A stretch of 64,000 nucleotides of DNA from positions 62,001 through 126,000 of the forward strand of contig CAZMNW010000027.1 in the NCBI GenBank assembly GCA_964567755.1, written 5' to 3'. The notes below the pieces were generated by a model, which did no database searches, was not told the DNA's origin, and worked only from the letters and a program-made list of their open reading frames with translations. This document shows, in pieces, positions 51,624 to 59,886 of this stretch. The stretch's first letter is position 1. Each line of letters begins with the position of its first letter. Source of the DNA: DASRJW01 sp964567755 (GTDB lineage Bacteria > Krumholzibacteriota > Krumholzibacteriia > G020349025). Made by a program: the position numbers and the translations under genes.

Positions 51624-51652
51624 TTGGTTTCGACCGCGGTCTCTGCTAGAGT
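51624..51652 (+). promoter_or_regulatory. Promoter of the DapB-like gene, apparently leaderless
   Basis: TTGGTT (51624-51629), exactly 17 bp, TAGAGT (51647-51652) preceded by TGC. The GTG starts eight bases after the -10 box, at the predicted transcription start; no ribosome binding site. Confidence 0.55.
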
Positions 51653-51659
51653 GCGGCCC

Positions 51660-52727
51660 GTGGAAAGACTCATTACCCTGCGCGCCAGGCCGAGAGGCGC
51701 AACGCGGCAACGAATCGTCGTCGTCGGCCTCGGCCCGATCGGGATCGAGCTGGCACGTCTGGTGCTGTCGCAGCGCGACTGCTTCCAACTCGCGGCCGCT
51801 GTCGATCGGGCGCCGCAGCTCGCGGGCGCCTCGTTGCGCTCGCTGCTCGGAGACCAAGCCCCTGGAGGTCGCATTCGCGCCAGCGCCCCCGCCGCTCCGG
51901 GCGGTGACGCGATCGCATTCCTCACCACCACCAGCTCGTTGCCGAGCGTCAGCGATTCGATCCTCGAGCTCTTGGAGCGCGGCTATCACGTCGTGTCGTC
52001 GACGGAGGAACTCTCCTACCCGTCGCTGCGCGCGCCGGCGCTCGCTGCACGCCTCGACCGTGCGGCCCGCCGAGCCGGCCGCTGCATCGTCGGCACCGGG
52101 ATCAACCCAGGGTTCGCCATGGACGTGTGGCCTCTCGTGCTGGCTTCCAACACCCAGAGCCTCGAACACGTACACGTCATGCGCGTGGTCGATGCCACCT
52201 CGCGCCGGGGACCATTGCAACGCAAGATCGGCTCGGGCATGACGGCACGTGACTTCGAGGCCTCGGCGCGCGGCGGAAAGGTCGGACACGTGGGACTCGT
52301 CGAGTCCTGCGCACACATCGCTGACCTTCTCGGTTGGCCGCTCGATCGTGTGCGCGAAACGCTGGTGCCCAAGCTCGCCACGCGTCGCCTGCACACCAAG
52401 CATGTCGATGTGGCGCGTGGTCGCGTCTGCGGCATCCACCATCGCGCCATCGGGTCGCAGGGCAAGACCGAACGCGTCGTCCTCGATCTTCAGATGTATC
52501 TCGGAGCTCCCGGCGCGCGCGACGAAGTGCGCTTGCGCGGCAATCCCAATCTCCGCTGCGTCGTCGACGGCGGTTTCCACGGCGATCTCGCCACCGTCGC
52601 GCAGCTGGTCTCCGCTGCCGTGCGGATTCCGGGAATGCCCCCGGGGCTGCATCTGGCGTCGGAACTTCCGGCACCCCGCCGTCCCGCGCGCCGCGTCCAG
52701 CTCGCCTTCGCCTCCGCGCGCACATGA
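51660..52727 (+). CDS. DapB-like NAD(P)-binding dehydrogenase (2,4-diaminopentanoate dehydrogenase-like)
   Basis: 355 residues. N-terminal Rossmann motif RIVVVGLGPIGIELARLVL, GYHVVSSTEELSYP, and GTGINPGFAMDVWPLVLAS, the fingerprint of dihydrodipicolinate-reductase-like proteins that include 2,4-diaminopentanoate dehydrogenase of ornithine fermentation. It lacks the dihydrodipicolinate-binding motif of true DapB. Substrate uncertain. GTG start with no ribosome binding site. Its stop overlaps the next ATG (ATGA at 52724-52727), so it is coupled to the aminopeptidase; a joint amino-acid catabolism role is plausible. Confidence 0.82.
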   Translation: MERLITLRARPRGATRQRIVVVGLGPIGIELARLVLSQRDCFQLAAAVDRAPQLAGASLRSLLGDQAPGGRIRASAPAAPGGDAIAFLTTTSSLPSVSDSILELLERGYHVVSSTEELSYPSLRAPALAARLDRAARRAGRCIVGTGINPGFAMDVWPLVLASNTQSLEHVHVMRVVDATSRRGPLQRKIGSGMTARDFEASARGGKVGHVGLVESCAHIADLLGWPLDRVRETLVPKLATRRLHTKHVDVARGRVCGIHHRAIGSQGKTERVVLDLQMYLGAPGARDEVRLRGNPNLRCVVDGGFHGDLATVAQLVSAAVRIPGMPPGLHLASELPAPRRPARRVQLAFASART

Positions 52728-55267
52728 GTGCCGAGGCGAAGCGTCCGTTTGCGCCCGCTGATCTCCCACCGCGCTACGCCCGGGCGCGTACCTACGACAC
52801 CCGTCACATTCGTCTCGAATTGTGGCTCGATCCGGCAAGGCCAATGCTGCGCGGCAAGGCGACGATCACGCTGGTGCCGCTCGATCCTCTGCGCCATGTC
52901 GAACTCGACTTGGCCACGACACTGCACGTGGATGCAGTGCGCGAAGCCGGGGGCCGAACCCTGCGCTTCGAACACGCGGATGACTGCCTGCGCATCACGC
53001 TCGCGCGAGCCAAGCCCGCCGGACGCGCGCTGGAGCTCGTCATTGCCTATCACGGCACCCCGCGCCGCGGCTTGTATTTCGTCGGCGCCAGCGCCGGCAC
53101 TCCGGCCGAGCCGCCGCAGATCTGGTCGCAAGGACAGGACGAGGACTCGAAACATTGGTTCCCCTGTTTCGACCATCCGCACGACAAAGCGACCAGTGAG
53201 GTCATCGCGACGGTTCCGCAACCGTTCCGCGTCGTCTCCAATGGCAAGTTGCTGGCGCTGCGCGTCCATGGCCGCAGTCGCACCTTCCATTGGCGCGAGG
53301 ATGCGCCGCATCCGGCCTATCTGCTGTCGATCGTCGTCGGCGAGTATGACGAAATTCGGGACCAGGCGGGCGTCGTGCCGCTCCTCTACTACGTGCCGCA
53401 CGCCGATCGCGCCCATGTCGAGCGCACTTTCGGCCGGACTGCGGCAATGCTGCGTTTCTTCGCCCACTGTCTCGATTTCCCCTATCCCTACGAGAAGTAC
53501 GCTCAGGTCGTCGTCCGTGACTTCATCTTCGGTGGCATGGAGAACATCTCGGCCACGACGTTGACCGATGCGGTGTGCCTCGATGCCACCGCCGCCACCG
53601 AGACGACGAGCGACAACCTGATTGCCCACGAGCTCGCGCACCAATGGTGGGGAAACCTGCTGACATGCAAGGAATGGTCGCATGCCTGGCTCAACGAAGG
53701 TTTCGCGACCTACGCCGAAGCCCTGTGGCTCGAGCATCAGCGCGGGCGTGACCATTTCTTGTGGAAGCTGCGGGGCGACGCCGAAGGCTATTTTAGCGAG
53801 GACGCGATCTACGAGCGCCCGATCGTCGAGCGCCGCTACACCCGGCCCGTCGAGATCTTCGATCGCCACCTGTACGAAAAGGGCGGTCTGGTGTTGCACA
53901 TGTTGCGACACGAGCTCGGCGACACACATTTCTGGAAGGCCATGCGCCATTACGTGCGCAAGCACGCCTTCGGCAACGTCGAAACCACCGACTGGAAGAT
54001 CGCGATCGAAGAAGCGACCGGACGGCACCTCGACGCTTTTTTCGACCAATGGGTGTACGGCGCCGGGTTTCCGCAGTTGGAGACGAGCTGGACCTGGGAC
54101 GACTCGACGCGCCAGGTGCGGCTGCAGCTGCGCCAGACGCAGGCGAACGACGGCCTCCGCTCCTGTTTCGCCTTGCCCTTGGATGTCGAGCTGGGTTTTG
54201 CACGCGGAGCGCGCCGGCAACGCGTGCGGATGGAAAAAACCCCGCAGACCTTGCTGCTGCCCGCCGCCCAGCGCCCGCTCTACGTCCGCATCGATCCGGA
54301 GCACGCGCTGCTCATGAAAGTGTCGAGCGCACCGAGCCGGAGCGCGCTGTTGGCGCAACTCGAGAAGGCGCTCGACCTCCACGGCCAAGTCGATGCGGCG
54401 CGTGAGTTGGCGCGGTTTGTCGGCGATGTCGAGGTCGCAGGCGCGCTCATGCAGGCGTTGCGCCGCGCGCGTTTCCACGGCACCTACGGCGAGATCGCAC
54501 GCGCCTTGGCGCGAGTAGGCGGCGACGGCGCCCGTCGGACTCTGGTCGCGGCGCTCTCGGGGCGCGATCCGCGCCGCCGTCGCGTCACCGTGCGTGCCCT
54601 GGCCGCGCTGCGCGAGGACGTCCCCGTGCACGAACCACTGGTGAAATTGTGGCAGCGTGAACCGGGTTATCTCGTGCGCGCCGAGATCCTGCGGACGCTC
54701 GCTCGCCGCCGCGCTCCGGTTACCCTCGCGCTCTGTCGGCGTGCGCTGCGAACGGATTCCCACCGCGACAGCATCCGCGCCGCCGCCTTGGAAGCGCTGG
54801 CACTCCTGCACGACGAGGCCGGGATCGACATGGCGTTGCCGTACGCGCGCCCCGGTCACAGCCGCTGGGTGCGCGCCGCGGCGATGAAGAGCCTTGCGAC
54901 CCTCGGGCAGTCGTTTCCCGCGCGCGGCCATGCGCTTCAAGACGCACTCGCCGCCGCTCTGCGCGAAAACGACTTCTTCGCCAATCTCGCCGCCGCCGAG
55001 GCCCTCGGCCAGTTGCGCCGGCCCGAGGCGATTCCCGCTCTGCGCGCTCTGGCCCGCGCCGATGTCGACCGCCGCATCCAGCGGGTCGCTGACGATGCCG
55101 CCAACGCGTTGAGCGCGGCATCCAATTCTTCGGAAGCATGGAAAGCGCTGCGCGAAGAGCTCCGCCTCCTGCGTCTAGAGCAGCAGGAAACCCAGCGTCG
55201 TCTCGGCGTCCTCGAGGCGCGGTCTCATCCGGCCAAGGGCGCGAAGAGTCGATTCAGCAACAAATGA
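52724..55267 (+). CDS. M1-family aminopeptidase with C-terminal HEAT repeats
   Basis: 847 residues. Residues 15-440 are the M1 core: FGGMENISATTLTDA (GxMEN substrate motif), zinc motif HELAHQWWGNLLTCKEWSHAWLNEGFATYAE (HExxH-x18-E) and the transition-state Tyr in YEKGGLVLHML. A beta domain follows, then about 250 residues of HEAT-like helical repeats (DGARRTLVAALSGRDPRRRRVTVRALAAL; RPEAIPALRALARADVDRRIQ) and a C-terminal coiled coil. HEAT-fused M1 peptidases exist in several phyla; the repeats may gate or scaffold. No signal peptide, so cytoplasmic. Confidence 0.94.
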   Translation: MSAEAKRPFAPADLPPRYARARTYDTRHIRLELWLDPARPMLRGKATITLVPLDPLRHVELDLATTLHVDAVREAGGRTLRFEHADDCLRITLARAKPAGRALELVIAYHGTPRRGLYFVGASAGTPAEPPQIWSQGQDEDSKHWFPCFDHPHDKATSEVIATVPQPFRVVSNGKLLALRVHGRSRTFHWREDAPHPAYLLSIVVGEYDEIRDQAGVVPLLYYVPHADRAHVERTFGRTAAMLRFFAHCLDFPYPYEKYAQVVVRDFIFGGMENISATTLTDAVCLDATAATETTSDNLIAHELAHQWWGNLLTCKEWSHAWLNEGFATYAEALWLEHQRGRDHFLWKLRGDAEGYFSEDAIYERPIVERRYTRPVEIFDRHLYEKGGLVLHMLRHELGDTHFWKAMRHYVRKHAFGNVETTDWKIAIEEATGRHLDAFFDQWVYGAGFPQLETSWTWDDSTRQVRLQLRQTQANDGLRSCFALPLDVELGFARGARRQRVRMEKTPQTLLLPAAQRPLYVRIDPEHALLMKVSSAPSRSALLAQLEKALDLHGQVDAARELARFVGDVEVAGALMQALRRARFHGTYGEIARALARVGGDGARRTLVAALSGRDPRRRRVTVRALAALREDVPVHEPLVKLWQREPGYLVRAEILRTLARRRAPVTLALCRRALRTDSHRDSIRAAALEALALLHDEAGIDMALPYARPGHSRWVRAAAMKSLATLGQSFPARGHALQDALAAALRENDFFANLAAAEALGQLRRPEAIPALRALARADVDRRIQRVADDAANALSAASNSSEAWKALREELRLLRLEQQETQRRLGVLEARSHPAKGAKSRFSNK

Positions 55268-55300
55268 CCGAATCCTGACGCGACCATGGTGAGACTCGTC

Positions 55301-56035
55301 TCAAGATCTCGAGCCCAACGCATCCGAGAGACAACCCGGGTCGTTCGTAATGATGCCATCGACACCGAGGTCGCGCAGCTCCGCGGCCACGGCTGCGTCG
55401 TCGACCGTCCAGGCCAGGAGCAATCCCCCCTCGGCATGCACCCGTCCGATATGTTCCGGTCGCGCCAGAATCGCGGCGTAATGCAGCGACTGGCTCGCCG
55501 CACGCTTCAACGGCGCCACGAGCTGGCCGGCGAGGATGCCGCAAGCGAGATCGGTTGTTTCCGCGAGGCTCTCGATGCAGCCCTTGTCGAAGGACGTGAG
55601 CAAGAATTGCAAGCGCTGCTGAAATGGCGACGCGGCCGCTGCGACGGCAGCACCCAAGCCCACATCCAGCTGCGGGGACTTGATCTCCAGATTGACAAAA
55701 CACCCAGGCGGCAGGCTCTCGAGCGCGGTTTCGAGCCGCGGCACCGGCACACCGGCGAAATCCTTGCCGAACCAGGAGCCGGCGTCCAGGCGCTGCACTT
55801 GGCCCCAGGGCGTTTCCCGCACCCGACCTGAATAGCCCGTCGTGCGCCACCAATCGTCATCATGCACGAGGACGAGAACCCCGTCGGACGTGCGTTGCAC
55901 ATCCACCTCGACTCCGGCGGCACCCTGGCGTACCGCCTCCTGCAGCGCCGGCAGCGTGTTTTCGGGCGCGCGCGTCGAGGCGCCGCGATGCGCGATCACG
56001 CGCACATCCCGGGACCGGTCATGCGATCTGGTCAC
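55301..56035 (-). CDS. Glycerophosphodiester phosphodiesterase
   Basis: 244 residues. GDPD signature VIAHRGASTRAPENTLPALQEAVRQGAAGVEVDVQRTSDGVLVLVHDDD with the His-Arg pair, catalytic metal Glu/Asp and His; TDLACGILAGQ and DGIITNDP near the end. Hydrolyses glycerophosphodiesters to glycerol-3-phosphate. The GTG start overlaps the CBS gene stop (GTGA at 56032-56035). No signal peptide, so cytoplasmic. The long N-terminal extension in the open frame is CBS-gene shadow. Confidence 0.93.
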   Translation of the reverse strand: MTRSHDRSRDVRVIAHRGASTRAPENTLPALQEAVRQGAAGVEVDVQRTSDGVLVLVHDDDWWRTTGYSGRVRETPWGQVQRLDAGSWFGKDFAGVPVPRLETALESLPPGCFVNLEIKSPQLDVGLGAAVAAAASPFQQRLQFLLTSFDKGCIESLAETTDLACGILAGQLVAPLKRAASQSLHYAAILARPEHIGRVHAEGGLLLAWTVDDAAVAAELRDLGVDGIITNDPGCLSDALGSRS

Positions 56036-56442
56036 GCGAGGATCTCGAGCAGAACACGCAGGAAATCGGCCTCGGTGAGAATGCCGACCAGCTTGCCGTG
56101 TTCGACGACAGGCAGACAGCCGATCTTGCGTTCGAGCATCGTTTGCGCCGCTTCGCGCACATCGGCGTCCGGGCTGACGGTGAGGATGCCGGAGCGCATG
56201 ATCTCTCGCACCGGGATCCCGCGCAGCAATGCATCCTGCTCTGGTTGCGAGATCTCGGCGATGCTGGAGACGCAAGCGCGCAGCAGATCACGGTGCGTGA
56301 TGAGCCCGACGACAGCGTTGCCGTCGTCGACGACCGGCAGATGGCGCACATGCTTCCACTCCATGAGGTCTTCGACGACCTTGAGATTGTCGTTATGCCC
56401 CACGGCGACCACCGGACTCGTCATGATTTGCCGGACTTGCAT
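56032..56442 (-). CDS. Tandem CBS-domain protein
   Basis: 136 residues consisting of two CBS domains only: VRQIMTSPVVAVGHNDNLKVVEDLM...HLPVVDDGNAVVGLITHRDLLR and VREIMRSGILTVSPDADVREAAQTML...CLPVVEHGKLVGILTEADFL. CBS pairs bind adenine nucleotides (AMP, ATP, NAD or SAM) and relay energy status. The partner is unknown; it sits between the SelW-like gene and gdpd in one leftward unit. Starts 13 bases after the SelW stop. Confidence 0.92.
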   Translation of the reverse strand: MQVRQIMTSPVVAVGHNDNLKVVEDLMEWKHVRHLPVVDDGNAVVGLITHRDLLRACVSSIAEISQPEQDALLRGIPVREIMRSGILTVSPDADVREAAQTMLERKIGCLPVVEHGKLVGILTEADFLRVLLEILA

Positions 56443-56454
56443 CGACTCACTCTC

Positions 56455-56676
56455 TCATTCGAAGTGCGCGAAAATCTCCGCTTCCTCGGGGAAGCGATGC
56501 GTCGCCGTCTTGCTGAAGATCAATTTCCCGTCCATGCGGACCTCGAAAGCACCGCGCTCGCCCTTGACCAACTCGACGCGGGCGTCAAAGCGCGCCTCCA
56601 AAGCCGCCGCCAGACTGGCGGCGCGTGGGTAGTAGTTTCACACGACGCAGTATTCGATTCGCACGGCCCGCGGCAT
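56455..56676 (-). CDS. SelW/Rdx-family selenoprotein (UGA at codon 13)
   Basis: 73 residues when TGA at 56638-56640 is read as Sec. Without recoding only a 12-codon peptide remains, so ordinary callers miss the gene. The sequence is a compact Rdx/SelW thioredoxin-like fold: VRIEYCVVUNYYPRAASL (CxxU redox motif at residues 10-13), LEARFDARVELVKGERGAFEVRMDG and KLIFSKTATHRFPEE, closely like bacterial SelW proteins. A strong GGTGGAGG ribosome binding site precedes the ATG, and a perfect stem-loop follows the UGA by 14 bases. Likely a small thiol/selenol oxidoreductase for redox defence. Lies between the aminotransferase and CBS genes in one unit. Confidence 0.93.
56605..56623 (-). promoter_or_regulatory. 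Bacterial SECIS element in the SelW gene
   Basis: In the mRNA, CGCCGCCA / UGGCGGCG make eight perfect base pairs closing a three-base loop GUC. The loop begins 22 bases after the UGA and starts with G, fitting the bacterial SECIS pattern (roughly 16-37 bases from UGA, small loop, G among its first two bases). SelB should bind it to deliver Sec-tRNA. Confidence 0.75.
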
Positions 56677-56729
56677 CTCCACCTCCACCTTCACATTCCC
56701 ATGCTACACAGGGTGCGGCGTGGACGCCA

Positions 56730-57587
56730 TCACGAAGCATGCGGGCGGGTGCGGGCGCGAAAGCGGGTCTGGAGAGCAGCCGCCACGGGGCCGGGTCTGC
56801 CGGGGCCGATTCGCTGTCCGTCCACGCGCACCACCGGAGCTACCTCGAGCGCCGTGGAGGCCAGCAGCACCTCGTCGGCCCGCAACAGGGTCGCGAGCCG
56901 GAACGGTTCCTCGCGCACGTCCAAGCCTTCCGCCCGGGCCACGTCCAACGTCACATGCCGCGACACGCCCGGGAGGATCTCGGAACCCAGTGGATGGGTG
57001 CGCAGCACGCGCCCGCGGACGATGAAGACGTTGCTCGTCGAACCCTCACGCACCACTCCGCCAGGGCCGAGGAGCACGGCCTCGTCGGCGCCGGCGCGCG
57101 CCGCAGCTTGACGCGCCAGCACGTTGGGCAGGAGCACCAGCGTCTTCAAGTGGCAATACCGCCAGCGCGGATCGGGCATCGTCACGACCGCGAGGCCGCG
57201 CCGATGCGGGGCGCGCGCATCCTCGACGACGCGTTCGACGAACACGACGAGCGTCGGCCGGACGCCGCGCGGGAAGACGTGTTGTCGCCGCGGTCCCGCT
57301 CCGCGTGTCACTTGCAGGTAGACACGGGCGTCCGCGTAACCACTGCGGCGGAGAAGATCCAGGATCAACGCCTGGAGACGCGGCATCGGCAGTGGCAGCG
57401 GCAAGCGCAACCCGCGCAGGCTATGGCGCAGGCGACGCAAGTGCGCCTCGAGCTCGAAGGGACGTCCGTCGTAGGTCCGCAGGACCTCGTAAACCCCGTC
57501 GGCGAACAAGAAGCCGCGGTCGAGCACGGAAACGCGGGCCGCTGCCAGTGGGCCAACCCAGCCGTTGACGTAGGCGACATCCGGCAA
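56730..57587 (-). CDS. Class IV aminotransferase (branched-chain / D-amino acid type)
   Basis: 285 residues from a TTG start with GGAGGAAG four bases upstream; the long frame above it lacks family similarity. PLP fold IV: SVLDRGFLFADGVYEVLRTYDG, LKTLVLLPNVLARQAA (PLP Lys), EAVLLGPGGVVREGSTSNVFIV and LLASTALEVAPVVRVDGQRIG. Members include BCAT, D-Ala aminotransferase and PabC-like lyases; the sequence is closest to the BCAT/DAAT types. Function not separable. First in the unit with SelW, CBS and GDPD genes. Confidence 0.9.
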   Translation of the reverse strand: MPDVAYVNGWVGPLAAARVSVLDRGFLFADGVYEVLRTYDGRPFELEAHLRRLRHSLRGLRLPLPLPMPRLQALILDLLRRSGYADARVYLQVTRGAGPRRQHVFPRGVRPTLVVFVERVVEDARAPHRRGLAVVTMPDPRWRYCHLKTLVLLPNVLARQAAARAGADEAVLLGPGGVVREGSTSNVFIVRGRVLRTHPLGSEILPGVSRHVTLDVARAEGLDVREEPFRLATLLRADEVLLASTALEVAPVVRVDGQRIGPGRPGPVAAALQTRFRARTRPHAS

Positions 57588-57712
57588 GACACTTCCTCCG
57601 CGAGACCGGCAGACTAGCCGAACGGCATGCGACGTGCAAACGAGACTGGGGTGCCGACGCGGACGGCGTATGGACTCCGGGGCCTCGATCGCTTTTCTTG
57701 GAGGGGATCGTG

Positions 57713-58372
57713 ATGCATCAGAGAAAAACCACCACCATCGGTATGGCACTCGCGCTTGCCGGGCTGCCCTGGGTGACGAGCTGCACCGGTGTGCAGAAGG
57801 GTGCTGTCGTCGGCGGCGTCGCGGGTGCGGCGACCGGCGCGGCGGTCGGCGGCGGCAAGGGCGCGGTCATCGGTGGTGTGGTCGGAACGGCAGCAGGGGC
57901 CATCATCGGTGACTACATGGACAAGCAGAAGGAAGAGCTCGAGAAGGTCCCGGGCGCCGACGTGCAGAAGGTCGGCGATGAGCTCGTCGTCACCTTCCAG
58001 AGCCCGATCCTCTTCGACACCGATTCTTCGGTGCTCAAGCCCGAAGCGCGCCAGCTGCTCGACGATGTCGGCAACGTGCTGATGAATTATCCCGACACCA
58101 ACGTGCTGGTGAAGGGCCACACCGACGACACGGGCAGCGAGGAACACAACCAACAGTTGTCCGAGCGCCGGGCGGGAGCGGTGAAGAGCTACATCGTGAC
58201 ACGCGGCGTCACCGGTCCGCGCCTCACGTCGCTCGGCTTCGGCGAGAGCATGCCGGTCGCGAGCAACGGCTCTTCGTCAGGCCGGACTCAGAACCGCAGG
58301 GTCGAGCTGCAAATCGCCGCCAACGAGGAACTGCGCGCGCGCAGTGAGGATGCTGCCAGCCAGCAGCGCTGA
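57713..58372 (+). CDS. OmpA-family lipoprotein with glycine-zipper domain
   Basis: 219 residues from ATG 57713, preceded by GGAGGGG. A signal with a lipobox-like VTSC (Cys24), a glycine-zipper (GAVVGGVAGAATGAAVGGGKGAVIGG) and a C-terminal OmpA domain, SPILFDTDSSVLKPEARQLLDD, VLVKGHTDDTGSEEHNQQLSERRAGAV and GFGESMPVASNGSSSGRTQNRRVEL, with peptidoglycan-binding Asp and Arg. Second Pal-like protein besides tolB-linked pal; role in envelope anchoring. Single gene, ending at a strong convergent terminator. Confidence 0.93.
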   Translation: MHQRKTTTIGMALALAGLPWVTSCTGVQKGAVVGGVAGAATGAAVGGGKGAVIGGVVGTAAGAIIGDYMDKQKEELEKVPGADVQKVGDELVVTFQSPILFDTDSSVLKPEARQLLDDVGNVLMNYPDTNVLVKGHTDDTGSEEHNQQLSERRAGAVKSYIVTRGVTGPRLTSLGFGESMPVASNGSSSGRTQNRRVELQIAANEELRARSEDAASQQR

Positions 58373-58396
58373 GAACGGCGAATGCGTCATGGTCTC

Positions 58397-58430
58397 GCAA
58401 CGGCGAGAGGGGCTTCCCTCTCGCCGTTGC
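58397..58430. terminator. 15-bp perfect hairpin between convergent genes
   Basis: GCAACGGCGAGAGGG, four-base loop GCTT, CCCTCTCGCCGTTGC: fifteen perfect base pairs in the gap between the OmpA-family gene (ends 58372) and the leftward gene ending at 58501. Such position and symmetry suit a bidirectional terminator, but no U-tract is present on either side, so it could depend on other factors or mainly protect the 3' ends. Confidence 0.7.
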
Positions 58431-58500
58431 ATCGACTCTTGGTCTGACACCGGCATACACGGCGCGAGCGCAGGACCGCTCGGAAGGTGGCGACCACGGC

Positions 58501-59886
58501 TCAGGAACGTCCGTCCCAGTCCGTTTCCACGGTGATGAACTGACTGCGGCCGTCGCGTTCGACGAAGAACACCAGCTTGCGGGTTTCGTTCTTAGCCGCG
58601 TCCTCGAGCATGCGCTTGATATCCGCGGGCATAACCACCGCATGCTCATCGAGACGCTGGATGATGTCGCCAACCTGCAAGCCCCCGACGCTACTCCAGC
58701 TCCCCGCTTCCACGCGGCTCACCATGACGCCTTGGAAGTCCGGATCGAGGTCATGCGCCCGGTAATCGGCGAAAACCAGTTCGCGGACCGTCAGCTCGAA
58801 ATCGGGGTTGTGATACTCCTCGGCCTCCTGCGACGACTTCGGCGCCGCCTGCAACACGACTTCGACCTGCTGTCGCACGCCGTCACGGACGATCACGAGC
58901 GGGAGTCGCGCCCCGACCCCGGCCGAACCCACTTGCTCGACAAAAATGGGAACGTGATCTTCGCGATCGACGGGAATCGGCCGGCCATGCAGTTCGACGA
59001 GGATGTCGCCCTCGCGCAACCCGGCGGCGGCGGCCGGAGATCCGGGCAGGACCGAGTTGACGATGATGCCGCCACGCGCCTCCAAACCCCAGAATTCGGC
59101 CATTTCGGGCGTCAGTGCCTGCAAGGTGATCCCGAGCCAGGCGCGCCGGGCCTCGCCTTTGAGCGGCGGGCTCTGCACTAGCGGCAGCAGCGTTTCCGCC
59201 GTGACGATGATGCCATAGTAGCTTCCTTCCTCGGCGCCGAAGCCAGAGACGAAAGAGGGGCCAGCACTTCCGAGCTCGGACAAGACCCCGACGACTCGGC
59301 CGGCGGCATTGAACACCGGTGATCCCAGCGCGTCCTCGACGTTCAGGTCCGTGATGAGAAATGGCTTGGGTTTGTCGACATCGGCAACGATGCGTCCCGC
59401 GTCCAAACGCACCATGGGCTCGAGATTCTCGGGCAACAGTCCGAGGACGAATACGGCGTCGCCGACACGCGGGCGCGCCCGGGGGTCGAAGACCACCGGA
59501 CGCACGCCGTCGGGCAGCGGTCCATCCAAGCGCAGGAACGCGATGTTGGCGAACTCATCGCGTCCAAGATAACTGGCGTTGCGGACGATGCCGCCGCCGA
59601 AATGCAGGCGAAATCCGTGCGGCTGCGCGCCGGTGGACGAGCTCGTCACCGCGGCGCCGTTGATCATCACCAGATCGCTGCCGACGACGATGCCGACGTC
59701 GCGCCCTTCGACCTCGCGCATTTGGTGCATGAAGCGCGTTTCGACGTAGTACGTGACCGCCACCACGCTGCCGCGATGGTGTTCATAGATCTCGCGCGGC
59801 CCGGCCTGCACCGACTTCGCGTCGACCGCTGCCAGCGCCAAGACCGCCGCCAGAACCATCCATCTGCACATGGTTTCTGCTCTCAT
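58501..59886 (-). CDS. Catalytically dead HtrA paralogue with two PDZ domains
   Basis: 461 residues, signal peptide (MVLAAVLALAAVDA), a trypsin-like domain and two PDZ domains (EARRAWLGITLQALTPEMAEFWGLE... and FQGVMVSRVEAGSWSSVGGLQVGDII). Compared with the active HtrA that precedes it, each triad residue is lost: His lies in VMINGAAV where the partner has VTNYHV, Asp is Asn in EFANIAFLRL (partner LTDLAVLKL), and GNSGGP reads DALGSPVF. Hence a pseudoprotease, probably a regulatory or substrate-binding partner. ATG overlaps the htrA stop (ATGA at 59883-59886). Confidence 0.85.
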   Translation of the reverse strand: MRAETMCRWMVLAAVLALAAVDAKSVQAGPREIYEHHRGSVVAVTYYVETRFMHQMREVEGRDVGIVVGSDLVMINGAAVTSSSTGAQPHGFRLHFGGGIVRNASYLGRDEFANIAFLRLDGPLPDGVRPVVFDPRARPRVGDAVFVLGLLPENLEPMVRLDAGRIVADVDKPKPFLITDLNVEDALGSPVFNAAGRVVGVLSELGSAGPSFVSGFGAEEGSYYGIIVTAETLLPLVQSPPLKGEARRAWLGITLQALTPEMAEFWGLEARGGIIVNSVLPGSPAAAAGLREGDILVELHGRPIPVDREDHVPIFVEQVGSAGVGARLPLVIVRDGVRQQVEVVLQAAPKSSQEAEEYHNPDFELTVRELVFADYRAHDLDPDFQGVMVSRVEAGSWSSVGGLQVGDIIQRLDEHAVVMPADIKRMLEDAAKNETRKLVFFVERDGRSQFITVETDWDGRS

